From an uncultured Pelagibacteraceae bacterium (lineage in GTDB: Bacteria > Pseudomonadota > Alphaproteobacteria > Pelagibacterales > Pelagibacteraceae), in contig CACJOA010000001.1 in assembly GCA_902594915.1 (NCBI GenBank), forward strand, positions 78,832-142,831: a stretch of 64,000 bases of DNA, written 5' to 3'. The translations under genes were made by a program, and so were the position numbers. Of the stretch, positions 29,632 through 38,370 are shown one piece after another. Every line of letters begins with the position of its first letter. Position 1 is the first letter of the stretch. The notes beneath the pieces are model-generated. The model saw only the letters and a list, made by a program, of their open reading frames with translations, ran no database searches and was not told the DNA's origin.

Positions 29632-32319
29632 TTATCCAGTATTTTTCATAGCAGCGGAAATACCTGCTATAGAGGTTAGCAAAGCATCCTCTAAATATTT
29701 TCTATTATTTTTATCTTTTTTCTTTTTTAATTTGTAAATAACTATTGGCTGAATAATATTTAAAACCTCGGAGTAAATATTTCTTGCTAATACCTTGGAT
29801 CTAAATTCTTTTCTTATCTTCAAAATTTCCTTAGGAGTAATTCTTTTATTTAATTCCTTTATTGTATCAAATTGAAATCTCAGTTTTTGTCCAACTCTTT
29901 GAAGTTTTTTATCAGCGAGAAACTCCTCGTAAATTTTTGAAATTTCTGGATCAGCTTTAGAAATTACCATATCAAGCATATCAAGCATTGAATTAAAAAA
30001 AGGCCAATTTTTTTCCATATCATATAAAGTTTTTCTAAACTGTTTGATATAAGAGTATCTTAATGCTTCTGCACTTCCTAACCAGGCTGGAAGCATTAAT
30101 CTGATCTGTGTCCATGCAAAAACCCACGGTATTGCTCTTAAACTTTTTATATTATCAACATTTTTTCTTTTTGATGGTCTTGAACCAATAGATAACTTTC
30201 CAAGTGCCTTATGAGGAGTGACAGTCCTAAAATACTCAATAAAATCTGAACTTTGATTAATGTTTTTTCTATATGAATTTTTTGAAATTTCAGACATTTT
30301 TTCAATTAAATTTCTCCAATTTTTTTTTGGAATTGGTGGAGGATTTAATGTGGCCTCTGTAACAGCACCAATGTAACTACATAAATTATAATTAGCTAAA
30401 GGCTCATAACCATACTTTTGTTGAATAACTTCTCCTTGATCAGTAATTCTTATATTGCCATTAACTGAATTAGGGGGTTGTGATCTTAAAGTAGCCTGTA
30501 TCGGACCTCCTCCTCTACCAGCTGATCCCCCTCTGCCGTGAAAAAAAGTTACTTTTATCTTAAATTTTTTTGCTAGTCTTATTATTTGTTCTTGTGCTTT
30601 ATATTGATGCCAACTAGCACATATTTTTCCAGCATCCTTACTTGAGTCTGAATATCCAATCATAACCTCCTGATTATGGTTAATCAGTCTTCTATACCAT
30701 TTTTGTGAGAATAAAGTTTCCATTATGTATTTTGCATTAATAAGATCATCTAAAGTTTCAAATAAGGGAACTACTCTCAATTTGTTTTTAATATTTGCCT
30801 CTTTTTGCAAAAAAGATACTGATAAAATATCTGATGCAGATGTTGTCATTGAAATTACATATGCACCTAAACACTCCGATGGTTCATTAGATAAGGTTTT
30901 GAAGGTGGCCCAAACTTCTTTATTTTCTTTATTCTTAAATGAGAAATTTCTAATACTATTAGATTTAGAAGTTATCAATTTCTTTAAAAAATTTAATTTT
31001 TCTTTTTCAGTAAAATTTGAATAATCTTTTTTATACTTTGTTTTAACAAACTCAGATATTAATTGTTTATGTCTTGCAGATTCTTGCCTGATATCTAATC
31101 TCGCTAAATTAATCCCAAAACATTTAGCTCGCCTCATTAAATCCAACAATTCACCACTAGCAATGTTTTCATTTTGGTTTTGCTCTAAAGACTCTCTTAC
31201 TACTCTTAGTGGTTTGAGAATTTCTTCTCGAGAACTTAATAGTTTTTTTTGATCTAATGTCTTGTTATGGACCAGATGTTGTTCGATAGCTCTGTGAGTA
31301 ATTCTCATTTTATCCCTCAAAGGCCTTAGGAAAACTCTATAAGGCTCAAAAGATTGACCAACTTTATTTAAGATTTTTTTTGAGGCTTTTTTCATAGAAT
31401 ATGATCTTATAATTTTAGTAAGAGCTTTTTCATATAATTTAGCTGCTTCCCATCTAGAAAGTAAAATTACTTTTCTTGTGACATCTGAGGTAACATTAGG
31501 GTTACCGTCTCGATCACCACCCATCCATGAGCCAAATACAATAGGATTAAAATTTTTTGGTAAATTTTTACCCATATTTTTTAGAAATATAGAATTTAAT
31601 TTTCTGTAAACTTTTGGAACAGTATCCCACAAACTATCTTCGATGATAGCCAATCCCCATCTCGCTTCATCAAATGGTGATGGTTTGAATCTCTTAAGAT
31701 CATCCGTATTCCAAATAATTGTTAACTCATCATAAAGATTTTTGTCAAGAGCTTTTAATTTTGAAGGAAAATTTTTAAACAATTCCCGTTCTTCCAGTAT
31801 CTCAATAATCTTGTGATATTTTTGAATTAAAGTTCTTCTTTTTACTTCTGTAGGATGAGCAGTCAAAACAATACCTATATTAAGATTTTTTGCTAAATCA
31901 TAAATTTTATTATCTGAAAGATTTTTTTTTCTAAATAGGTCCTCAAAAATTTCCTCTATAAATAAATTTTTTTTATTCAATTTTTTCTTATTATTTTCAT
32001 TTTCATTTATACTTCTAGAGGCATCAACTAGCTCAGCTAAATTTATAAAATTCATAAAATGTGAAAATGCTCGGGTTAATCTAAGAGTATTTTTAGAATC
32101 AAGCCTTTTTATTGTATTAATTACATCAGTATTTAATTTTTTTGAATTTGGATTGACTTTATTTGCTTTTGATAATTTTCTGACTTTTTCAACTAAACTA
32201 AAAAACTTTTGTCCCTCTTGTGCCTTTATCACATGTCCTAATATATTTCCTAAGTGTCTGACATCCTCTCTTAAAAGTTTTGTGGGAATTCTTTCGTAAT
32301 AAAGGTCTTTTTTTTTCAT
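29632..32319 (-). CDS. ppc: Phosphoenolpyruvate carboxylase
   Basis: 895 aa; LTAHPTEVKRRT, FHGRGGSAGRGGGP. Confidence 0.98.
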   Translation of the reverse strand: MKKKDLYYERIPTKLLREDVRHLGNILGHVIKAQEGQKFFSLVEKVRKLSKANKVNPNSKKLNTDVINTIKRLDSKNTLRLTRAFSHFMNFINLAELVDASRSINENENNKKKLNKKNLFIEEIFEDLFRKKNLSDNKIYDLAKNLNIGIVLTAHPTEVKRRTLIQKYHKIIEILEERELFKNFPSKLKALDKNLYDELTIIWNTDDLKRFKPSPFDEARWGLAIIEDSLWDTVPKVYRKLNSIFLKNMGKNLPKNFNPIVFGSWMGGDRDGNPNVTSDVTRKVILLSRWEAAKLYEKALTKIIRSYSMKKASKKILNKVGQSFEPYRVFLRPLRDKMRITHRAIEQHLVHNKTLDQKKLLSSREEILKPLRVVRESLEQNQNENIASGELLDLMRRAKCFGINLARLDIRQESARHKQLISEFVKTKYKKDYSNFTEKEKLNFLKKLITSKSNSIRNFSFKNKENKEVWATFKTLSNEPSECLGAYVISMTTSASDILSVSFLQKEANIKNKLRVVPLFETLDDLINAKYIMETLFSQKWYRRLINHNQEVMIGYSDSSKDAGKICASWHQYKAQEQIIRLAKKFKIKVTFFHGRGGSAGRGGGPIQATLRSQPPNSVNGNIRITDQGEVIQQKYGYEPLANYNLCSYIGAVTEATLNPPPIPKKNWRNLIEKMSEISKNSYRKNINQSSDFIEYFRTVTPHKALGKLSIGSRPSKRKNVDNIKSLRAIPWVFAWTQIRLMLPAWLGSAEALRYSYIKQFRKTLYDMEKNWPFFNSMLDMLDMVISKADPEISKIYEEFLADKKLQRVGQKLRFQFDTIKELNKRITPKEILKIRKEFRSKVLARNIYSEVLNIIQPIVIYKLKKKKDKNNRKYLEDALLTSIAGISAAMKNTG

Positions 32320-33185
32320 TTAATATTCTCAATATCATTTATTTGGCTTAAACAATTTTTAAATTCTTCCATATTTTCTCTTAAAGCTAAATTTGAAATT
32401 AAATAGACTGCAATTAATAAAAAAAATAATGGTATTGCAGTAATAATAGAGGCATTACTTTTTATTAATAAGATATATAGAATTACAAATAGAGCAGAAC
32501 GAATTAAGAATGTTTTTCTAAAAACACTTATGATTGACAAAGAATGTTTTATCAAATTATAAAAGCTCATCTTAGATGGACCAAAATACCTAGTTCCTCT
32601 TGTGGAAGGTATTGTTATTAGTTTATCTTCTATTTTTCTCAAAGAACCTGAAAAACTATTCCAAGTTGCTTTTTCATTAATCATTTTTTTTACTGTAGAT
32701 TTAGATAAACAAGTAAAATTTCCAAATTTAATTAGTTTTCCAACAAAAACGAAAGTTATTAATTTATGTAATTGATAACATATTTTAAAAGTTAAACTTT
32801 CTGATCTTTTTATTCTCTCACCAACTATTGGTTTATCCTGAGAATTTTCAATTTTACCTAAGAATGCCAATATTTCCTCTGGCCTATCTTCACCATCACC
32901 GTCCATAGGAATAACATAATCAAATTGATCTTTTTCAAATATAAATTTTAGACCTGTAGCTATACATCGCGCATGACCTTGATTTTTTTTCATATTTAAA
33001 ATTTTAATTGTTTCAATTTTTTTTAGATTTTTAATTTCATCTCCATGATCATGGTTAGACGCATCATTGACTAAAATAACTGAAATATTAAATTTTTCAG
33101 AAAAATTTAATTTATCGATTTCATAAATTAATTTAGATACTGATTGCCAGTCGTTAAAGACAGGAATTAAAATTATTATTTTCAT
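32316..33185 (-). CDS. Glycosyltransferase family 2 (DPM1/ArnC-like), C-terminal TM helices
   Basis: 289 aa; ILIPVFNDWQSV, VIPMDGDGEDRPEEI. Confidence 0.88.
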   Translation of the reverse strand: MKIIILIPVFNDWQSVSKLIYEIDKLNFSEKFNISVILVNDASNHDHGDEIKNLKKIETIKILNMKKNQGHARCIATGLKFIFEKDQFDYVIPMDGDGEDRPEEILAFLGKIENSQDKPIVGERIKRSESLTFKICYQLHKLITFVFVGKLIKFGNFTCLSKSTVKKMINEKATWNSFSGSLRKIEDKLITIPSTRGTRYFGPSKMSFYNLIKHSLSIISVFRKTFLIRSALFVILYILLIKSNASIITAIPLFFLLIAVYLISNLALRENMEEFKNCLSQINDIENIK

Positions 33186-33193
33186 ATATTAAG

Positions 33194-34516
33194 TTAATAT
33201 CTCCCTAGGCATACGTCATCTATACAAAAAAATTGTGAGGATTTATTTAAGATTTCATTATTTGTGGTGCCTTCCCATTTTGGCCTAGACTTTAAGTGAT
33301 AAGAAAGATTGCCAGCTTTCCATTCATCACCTGTTACGAATTCTATTTCTTTTTTAAAATCTTGTTCCCAAGTAATTTGAACCTTATCAGCAATCTGTTT
33401 ACCAGGATAATCAGTTCTTTTGTCTGACTGCGTTAGCGAAATGTATGCATAACAAATGGGTGACAAAAAAAATAAAAACAAGAAAAAATATAAAAATGAA
33501 TTTATATTTTTTAAATATATTTGAGACTTAAATAAATAAATCACAAAAATCCCAAAAAATAGATAAAAGGGAGTCATCCACATTGTTCTAATTCTTGATC
33601 CAAAAAATATAGAGGTTAATAAAATTAATAAAAGAGGTACAATATTAACAAATATCAGAAAGACTAATCTTTTATCATTTAGGTCAAATTTAAATCTAAT
33701 TTTATTAATTATTAAAAAAAACAAAAAGAAAAATGGTATAAGAATTATAATTTGTTTAAATAAAAAAATAGTTGGATTTGTTAAATGATTTAGAATTACC
33801 ATCTCCTCTAAACCTGATCTATTTAAGGCATATGTAATTGTAATAAATTGATTATTAAATAACCAAATTAAATGCGGCACTAGAAGGACAAAAAATATCT
33901 CAATAATAATTAAATATTTAAAATCAAATTTCTTATTTCTTTTTATAAAAATTGAATACACAAAAAATAAAAAGATTGATAGCAACAAATAAAAAAATAA
34001 ATATTTCGACAAAAAGCCTACAGCTGCAAAAAAACTGACGAAAAAACAGTCGATAAATTTTATATTTTTAGAGTCATAAATTTTCCAAGAATAATAAACA
34101 ACTAAAGACCAAAAAGGTAATTGGCAAACATTCACATTAAACTCTGGTGTGGTAAAATTATAGAAATATATAGCCTCTAACAAAAGTACTGATATTAAAC
34201 TTAATTTTAAATTAGCTAAAATTTCATTACCAAGTTTAAATACATAATAAAACGCAGTTATAACAAAAATTTGACTTAAAAGATAAAACGACCAGTCTTT
34301 TGGACCAAAAATATTGAAAAAAACTTCTGAGAAAAAGGCGCTTAATGGAGGATGTTTGTTAAATCCCCAATCCAAATTACTTCCCCAAGCTAAAGCTTCT
34401 ATTGTATCAAGAGGTAAATTTTTATTTGTTAAAGAAGGAATCAAAGTCCAGATAATTAAGTGCGCTAAAGCAAAAATAAAAAATATATTATTAATATTTC
34501 TGTTCAAAACATTCAT
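33194..34516 (-). CDS. Glycosyltransferase family 39-like (ArnT/PMT type) membrane protein
   Basis: Polytopic; GSNLDWGFNKHPPLSAFF luminal motif typical of GT39; start set at MNVLNRN to clear the dksA promoter. Confidence 0.8.
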   Translation of the reverse strand: MNVLNRNINNIFFIFALAHLIIWTLIPSLTNKNLPLDTIEALAWGSNLDWGFNKHPPLSAFFSEVFFNIFGPKDWSFYLLSQIFVITAFYYVFKLGNEILANLKLSLISVLLLEAIYFYNFTTPEFNVNVCQLPFWSLVVYYSWKIYDSKNIKFIDCFFVSFFAAVGFLSKYLFFYLLLSIFLFFVYSIFIKRNKKFDFKYLIIIEIFFVLLVPHLIWLFNNQFITITYALNRSGLEEMVILNHLTNPTIFLFKQIIILIPFFFLFFLIINKIRFKFDLNDKRLVFLIFVNIVPLLLILLTSIFFGSRIRTMWMTPFYLFFGIFVIYLFKSQIYLKNINSFLYFFLFLFFLSPICYAYISLTQSDKRTDYPGKQIADKVQITWEQDFKKEIEFVTGDEWKAGNLSYHLKSRPKWEGTTNNEILNKSSQFFCIDDVCLGRY

Positions 34517-34545
34517 AAGTAAATATTTACAATAATTAAGGTTGC

Positions 34546-34573
34546 TTGACACGCATAATTTGCTGAATATACT
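34546..34573 (+). promoter_or_regulatory. Sigma70 promoter of dksA
   Basis: TTGACA (34546-34551) N16 TATACT (34568-34573), 22 nt before ATG at 34596. Confidence 0.75.
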
Positions 34574-34595
34574 CCGACGAATTCAATTTGAAAAT

Positions 34596-35120
34596 ATGCC
34601 GAAAACCAATAAAGTTAAAAAAAAAGTTGCAAAAGTTAAGATCAAAACAACTAGTAAAACTAAATCAAAAGTAGTTAATAAACTAAAAAGTAGTAATAAA
34701 GGTCTTATCAAAATTTCCAAGACATACATGCCTAAAGATACAGAAAAATATATGTGCGAAAAACACAAAATTTTTTTTAGAATGAAGCTCCAAGATTGGA
34801 AGAAAGAATTAATAAAAGCTAATAATGAAGCTCTTTATAATGGAAGTATGGATGACAATAGTATTTCTGCTGACATAGTTGATCAAGCTAGTTCTTACAC
34901 AGACAAAAATGTTGAGATGAAAGCAATCAATAGACAAATAAAACTTATTTCTGAAATTGATAAAGCTTTAGCAAGAATTCGAGAAGATACTTACGGATTT
35001 TGTTTAGATACTGCAGAGCCCATTGGTTTAAAAAGACTAATGGCGAGACCAGTGGCCAAATATACTATTGCAGCACAAGAGAAACATGAAAAAAATGAGA
35101 AAGTACATGCCGATGACTAA
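34596..35120 (+). CDS. dksA: DksA/TraR-family transcription factor with degenerate zinc finger
   Basis: MPKTNKVKKK...; DNSISADIVDQAS and YGFCLDTAEPIGLKRLMARPVAKYTIAAQEKHE; start trimmed from 34542. Confidence 0.92.
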   Translation: MPKTNKVKKKVAKVKIKTTSKTKSKVVNKLKSSNKGLIKISKTYMPKDTEKYMCEKHKIFFRMKLQDWKKELIKANNEALYNGSMDDNSISADIVDQASSYTDKNVEMKAINRQIKLISEIDKALARIREDTYGFCLDTAEPIGLKRLMARPVAKYTIAAQEKHEKNEKVHADD

Positions 35121-35250
35121 AAAAACAAAAAAAAACAAAAAAAATAAAACTGTTCATAATCCAATTACATACAACTTCACAAAAAAGTATATTTATTTTT
35201 ATTATGCCTTTTTTTGGATCCTTTTAATAATCTTTGTATTTACTAGATGA
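35113..35250 (+). CDS. Micro-ORF 1, 45 aa: basic N-terminus plus one TM helix
   Basis: MTKKTKKNKKNKTVHNPITYNFTKKYIYFYYAFFWILLIIFVFTR; ATG overlaps dksA stop (ATGACTAA). Confidence 0.65.
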   Translation: MTKKTKKNKKNKTVHNPITYNFTKKYIYFYYAFFWILLIIFVFTR

Positions 35251-35351
35251 ATATTAAATTTGTGTTAATCATAGTTGTTATTCTGGCCATAGAATTGTCC
35301 GGCCATGGCATTGTAGTATCTTTAATGAGATTAATGAACTCGATGGGATAA
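35247..35351 (+). CDS. Micro-ORF 2, 34 aa: single hydrophobic helix
   Basis: MNIKFVLIIVVILAIELSGHGIVVSLMRLMNSMG; ATGA overlap with micro-ORF 1 stop; ends 1 nt before the convergent GST stop. Confidence 0.55.
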   Translation: MNIKFVLIIVVILAIELSGHGIVVSLMRLMNSMG

Positions 35352-35978
35352 CTATGCTTTTGGAGGAATTTCATTCTTATCCATAAATGCAAAACCCTTA
35401 ATCACAGCTTCTCTACCAGAGATTTCATTATACCATCTAGTAAGATTTTTAAATTTTGATAGTCCAATATCATGCCATTCATGTCTAGCAATCCAAGGGA
35501 AGGTGGCAATGTCAGCAATACTGTATTCGTTTCCTGACAAAAACTTAGATGATGACAATCTTAAATCAAGATCTTCATATATCTTTTTTGAAATTTTAAA
35601 ATATCTATCTTCTCCAAATTCACTTTTACCTGGATTATAATGATGAAACTGGTGGTGTTGACCTAGCATTGGACCAACATATCCCATTTGTGCCATTAGC
35701 CATTGGTTAATAACTAATCTGTTTTTTTTGTCGTAAAATTTTCCACTTTTTTCAGCTAAATAAATAAGAATTGCCCCAGACTCAAAAACTGTTTCATTGG
35801 TATCATAATCAATTATAACTGGAATTTTGTTTAACGGACTTATCTTTTTAAATTTATCATTAAACTGTTCTCCTTTATTTAGATCAATCTTGGTTATCTT
35901 ATAATCAAACCCAATTTCTTCGAGCATGATGCTAATTTTTTTTCCATTAGGAGTATTTGCAGAAAATAACTCAATCAC
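35352..35978 (-). CDS. Glutathione S-transferase family protein
   Basis: 208 aa; ANTPNGKKISIMLEEIG, LNKIPVI, ESGAILIYLAEK. Confidence 0.92.
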   Translation of the reverse strand: MIELFSANTPNGKKISIMLEEIGFDYKITKIDLNKGEQFNDKFKKISPLNKIPVIIDYDTNETVFESGAILIYLAEKSGKFYDKKNRLVINQWLMAQMGYVGPMLGQHHQFHHYNPGKSEFGEDRYFKISKKIYEDLDLRLSSSKFLSGNEYSIADIATFPWIARHEWHDIGLSKFKNLTRWYNEISGREAVIKGFAFMDKNEIPPKA

Positions 35979-36990
35979 TTTTTACACCAAGCCTATCTTT
36001 TATAGTCTTAGATGATGTTGTAAATTCAAATCTATATTTTTCATTTGGTCTTGCTAATTTGAAACATGCTCGGGCAGCTAAGGCTCCCTCGTGAAAACCA
36101 GATAAAATAAGTTTAAGCTTTCCGGGGTAATTACAAATATCGCCAACTGCATAAATACCTTTTTGGTTAGTCTCAAATTTTTCAGTGTCTACTTCAATCG
36201 TCTTTTTATCAATATTCAAACCCCAATTTGCTATTGGTCCAAGCTGCATTATTAAACCAAAAAAACCTAATGCAAAATCTGTTTTAAGTTGTTTAATTTT
36301 ATTGTCATCGTTTTTAATTTCAATCTCATCTAATTGATTTTCTCCTTTAACTGCTGTCATTTGATATCTAGTTAAAAGGGTAATTTTACCTGCTTTAGCT
36401 AACTCATGAACCATGTCTACCGTTGCTTGAGCTCCTCTAAAATCATCTCTTCTGTGAACTAAGTTTACTTTAGAATTTTTTGATAATTCAACTGCCCAGT
36501 CTAAAGCACTATCTCCTCCTCCAAATATTGTTACAGTTTTTCCTTCGAAAATTTTTTTATCTTTTATTGAATAAAATATGGATTTATTTTCAAATTTTTC
36601 ACATTCTTTGACAGGAAATTTTCTTGGTTCAAAAGATCCTACGCCACCAGCTATTATTACGTTAGGAGTTGAAAACATTGAGTTGTTATTTGTTTTTACA
36701 ATCCAATTATTTTCCTCTTTTTTAACCTCATCCACCCTTTCGCCTAAATGAATCTTTATATCAAAAGGTTTCAATTGATTTATTAAATTATTTGTCAACT
36801 CTTCCCCAGTGCATTCAGGAACTGCAGGAATATCATAAATTGGTTTATCTGGATAAAGCTCAATACATTGACCACCAATTTTATCTAAATTATCGACAAT
36901 CTCACAGTCAAGACCTATTAGTTTTAATTGATGAGCTGTAAACAGCCCTGTTGGTCCTGCTCCAATTATTAATGCATCTGTCTTATTCAT
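35971..36990 (-). CDS. Ferredoxin-NADP reductase, TrxR-like (YumC) type
   Basis: 339 aa; GAGPTGLFTAHQ, GGGDSALDW in place of the TrxR CxxC. Confidence 0.9.
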   Translation of the reverse strand: MNKTDALIIGAGPTGLFTAHQLKLIGLDCEIVDNLDKIGGQCIELYPDKPIYDIPAVPECTGEELTNNLINQLKPFDIKIHLGERVDEVKKEENNWIVKTNNNSMFSTPNVIIAGGVGSFEPRKFPVKECEKFENKSIFYSIKDKKIFEGKTVTIFGGGDSALDWAVELSKNSKVNLVHRRDDFRGAQATVDMVHELAKAGKITLLTRYQMTAVKGENQLDEIEIKNDDNKIKQLKTDFALGFFGLIMQLGPIANWGLNIDKKTIEVDTEKFETNQKGIYAVGDICNYPGKLKLILSGFHEGALAARACFKLARPNEKYRFEFTTSSKTIKDRLGVKSD

Positions 36991-37311
36991 CTATACTTGT
37001 TTCGATGGAATATTTACTACTAAACCATCAAGTTCATCCGTTACAATTATTTGGCAACTAAGCCTACTATTTTTTTTGGGTTCGAAAGCCATGTCAAGCA
37101 TATCTTCCTCACCTTCTTCTTTTGTTGGAATCTTATCAAACCATTCTTCATTTACATATACGTGACATGTCGCACAAGCCATGCCTCCCCCGCAGTCAGC
37201 GTCAATTCCGGGAATATCATTTTGCACCGCTCCCTCCATTACAGAAAGTCCATTTTGAACATCTATAGTATGATTTTTATTATCGTGGGTGATGTAAGTT
37301 ATTTTTGCCAT
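36991..37311 (-). CDS. 2Fe-2S ferredoxin
   Basis: [17 protein letters not shown] cluster-binding motif; start at [10 protein letters not shown]. Confidence 0.93.
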   Translation of the reverse strand: MAKITYITHDNKNHTIDVQNGLSVMEGAVQNDIPGIDADCGGGMACATCHVYVNEEWFDKIPTKEEGEEDMLDMAFEPKKNSRLSCQIIVTDELDGLVVNIPSKQV

Positions 37312-37325
37312 AACAGTGATTATAC

Positions 37326-37366
37326 AAAAAAAATAGGGCAAGTATGTGAAAACATACTCGCCCTAT
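37326..37366 (-). terminator. Rho-independent terminator downstream of proteorhodopsin
   Basis: Minus strand ATAGGGCGAGTATGT-TTTC-ACATACTTGCCCTAT followed by a T run; 14 pairs plus one mismatch. Confidence 0.9.
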
Positions 37367-37389
37367 AAATTATATGATTACTTTAGTAA

Positions 37390-38160
37390 TTATCTGGCTC
37401 TTGCACCAGCTGAACTTACTGCAGCAGCCCAAATTACTAGACCAAATGCAATTTTATTTATAAAGTCAGCTAAGTTGTAAACAACGTTAAGTGTGTTAGC
37501 ATCTACACCACCTGTTAGGTAACCAAATACATAACCTAGTGGGTAAATTGCCCAACCTACAGTAACAATCATTCTCATTGCGCCGAACGCAGTTGTTAAA
37601 GCTTTGTTTCCGCTTTTTGCAGCAGCTCTTCCAGCTTCACCAGAGAATACTTCATAAAGAATGTATACCCAACCTGCCATACCGATTACAAAACCAAGTG
37701 TAGCGTTGATGTATCCAGCTTCTCCTAAATATCCACCGATTAACATTACTAATGAACCAATTAACAATCTCCAGAACATTCCAGAATTTGCTTTTCTTAC
37801 AGCTACTAGAATTAAATAAAATTCTACCATCTGTAATGGTACAGTTATTAACCAGTCAATATATCTGTATACTGTTGGTGAATCACCAGTCATTACCCAT
37901 ACTTCTCTCATGTACATGTAGTGTATGAATGCAATACCAGTTACTAGACCTGCAACAGTTACTGACGTTTTCCAGCCAGGAGCAACAGTTCCTCTTTCCA
38001 TGAAGAAGAAAGCTGTAGCAGCCAACATACCCATTGAAATTACCCAAAAGGAAATTCCAACAAAGTCATCTTGAGCTAACATAGCGGTCGCAGCGTTTGC
38101 AACACCTGTAATACCTATTAAGGCTACAGCTGCTAAAGCAAACAGTTTAAGTTTTTTCAT
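37390..38160 (-). CDS. Proteorhodopsin (proton pump, Q at spectral-tuning site)
   Basis: 256 aa; YRYIDWLITVPLQMVEFY (proton acceptor D, donor E), NLADFINKIAFG retinal Lys; SD-like AGAGGGAG before ATG. Confidence 0.98.
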   Translation of the reverse strand: MKKLKLFALAAVALIGITGVANAATAMLAQDDFVGISFWVISMGMLAATAFFFMERGTVAPGWKTSVTVAGLVTGIAFIHYMYMREVWVMTGDSPTVYRYIDWLITVPLQMVEFYLILVAVRKANSGMFWRLLIGSLVMLIGGYLGEAGYINATLGFVIGMAGWVYILYEVFSGEAGRAAAKSGNKALTTAFGAMRMIVTVGWAIYPLGYVFGYLTGGVDANTLNVVYNLADFINKIAFGLVIWAAAVSSAGARAR

Positions 38161-38188
38161 AAAAAACTCCCTCTTTAGTTAGTTTTTA

Positions 38189-38224
38189 TTAGTTTATATA
38201 AACTAAGCTTAGCTTTTACTAAGC
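38189..38224. repeat. Two adjacent inverted repeats upstream of proteorhodopsin
   Basis: TTAGTTTATATAAACTAA perfect 18-bp palindrome (38189-38206) then GCTTAG-CTTTTA-CTAAGC (38207-38224). Confidence 0.85.
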
Positions 38225-38370
38225 CAAAGTTGTGCGTTAAATACCAAATAAAAACGGTTAATAGAAGGTTTAATTACTGTAAATTTACATTGATTTTACT
38301 CATTTTTTAAAATTAAATACAATTTGTGATTTAAAAACCACAGTAAATTAACTATCGAATCAAAAAACCT

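Noticed and set aside
30725-31024. 99-aa plus-strand ORF antisense to ppc
   Set aside because: Shadow ORF; no start context or family motif
34542-34595. ORF-track N-terminal extension of dksA
   Set aside because: The extension contains the TTGACA/TATACT promoter; translation most likely starts at 34596
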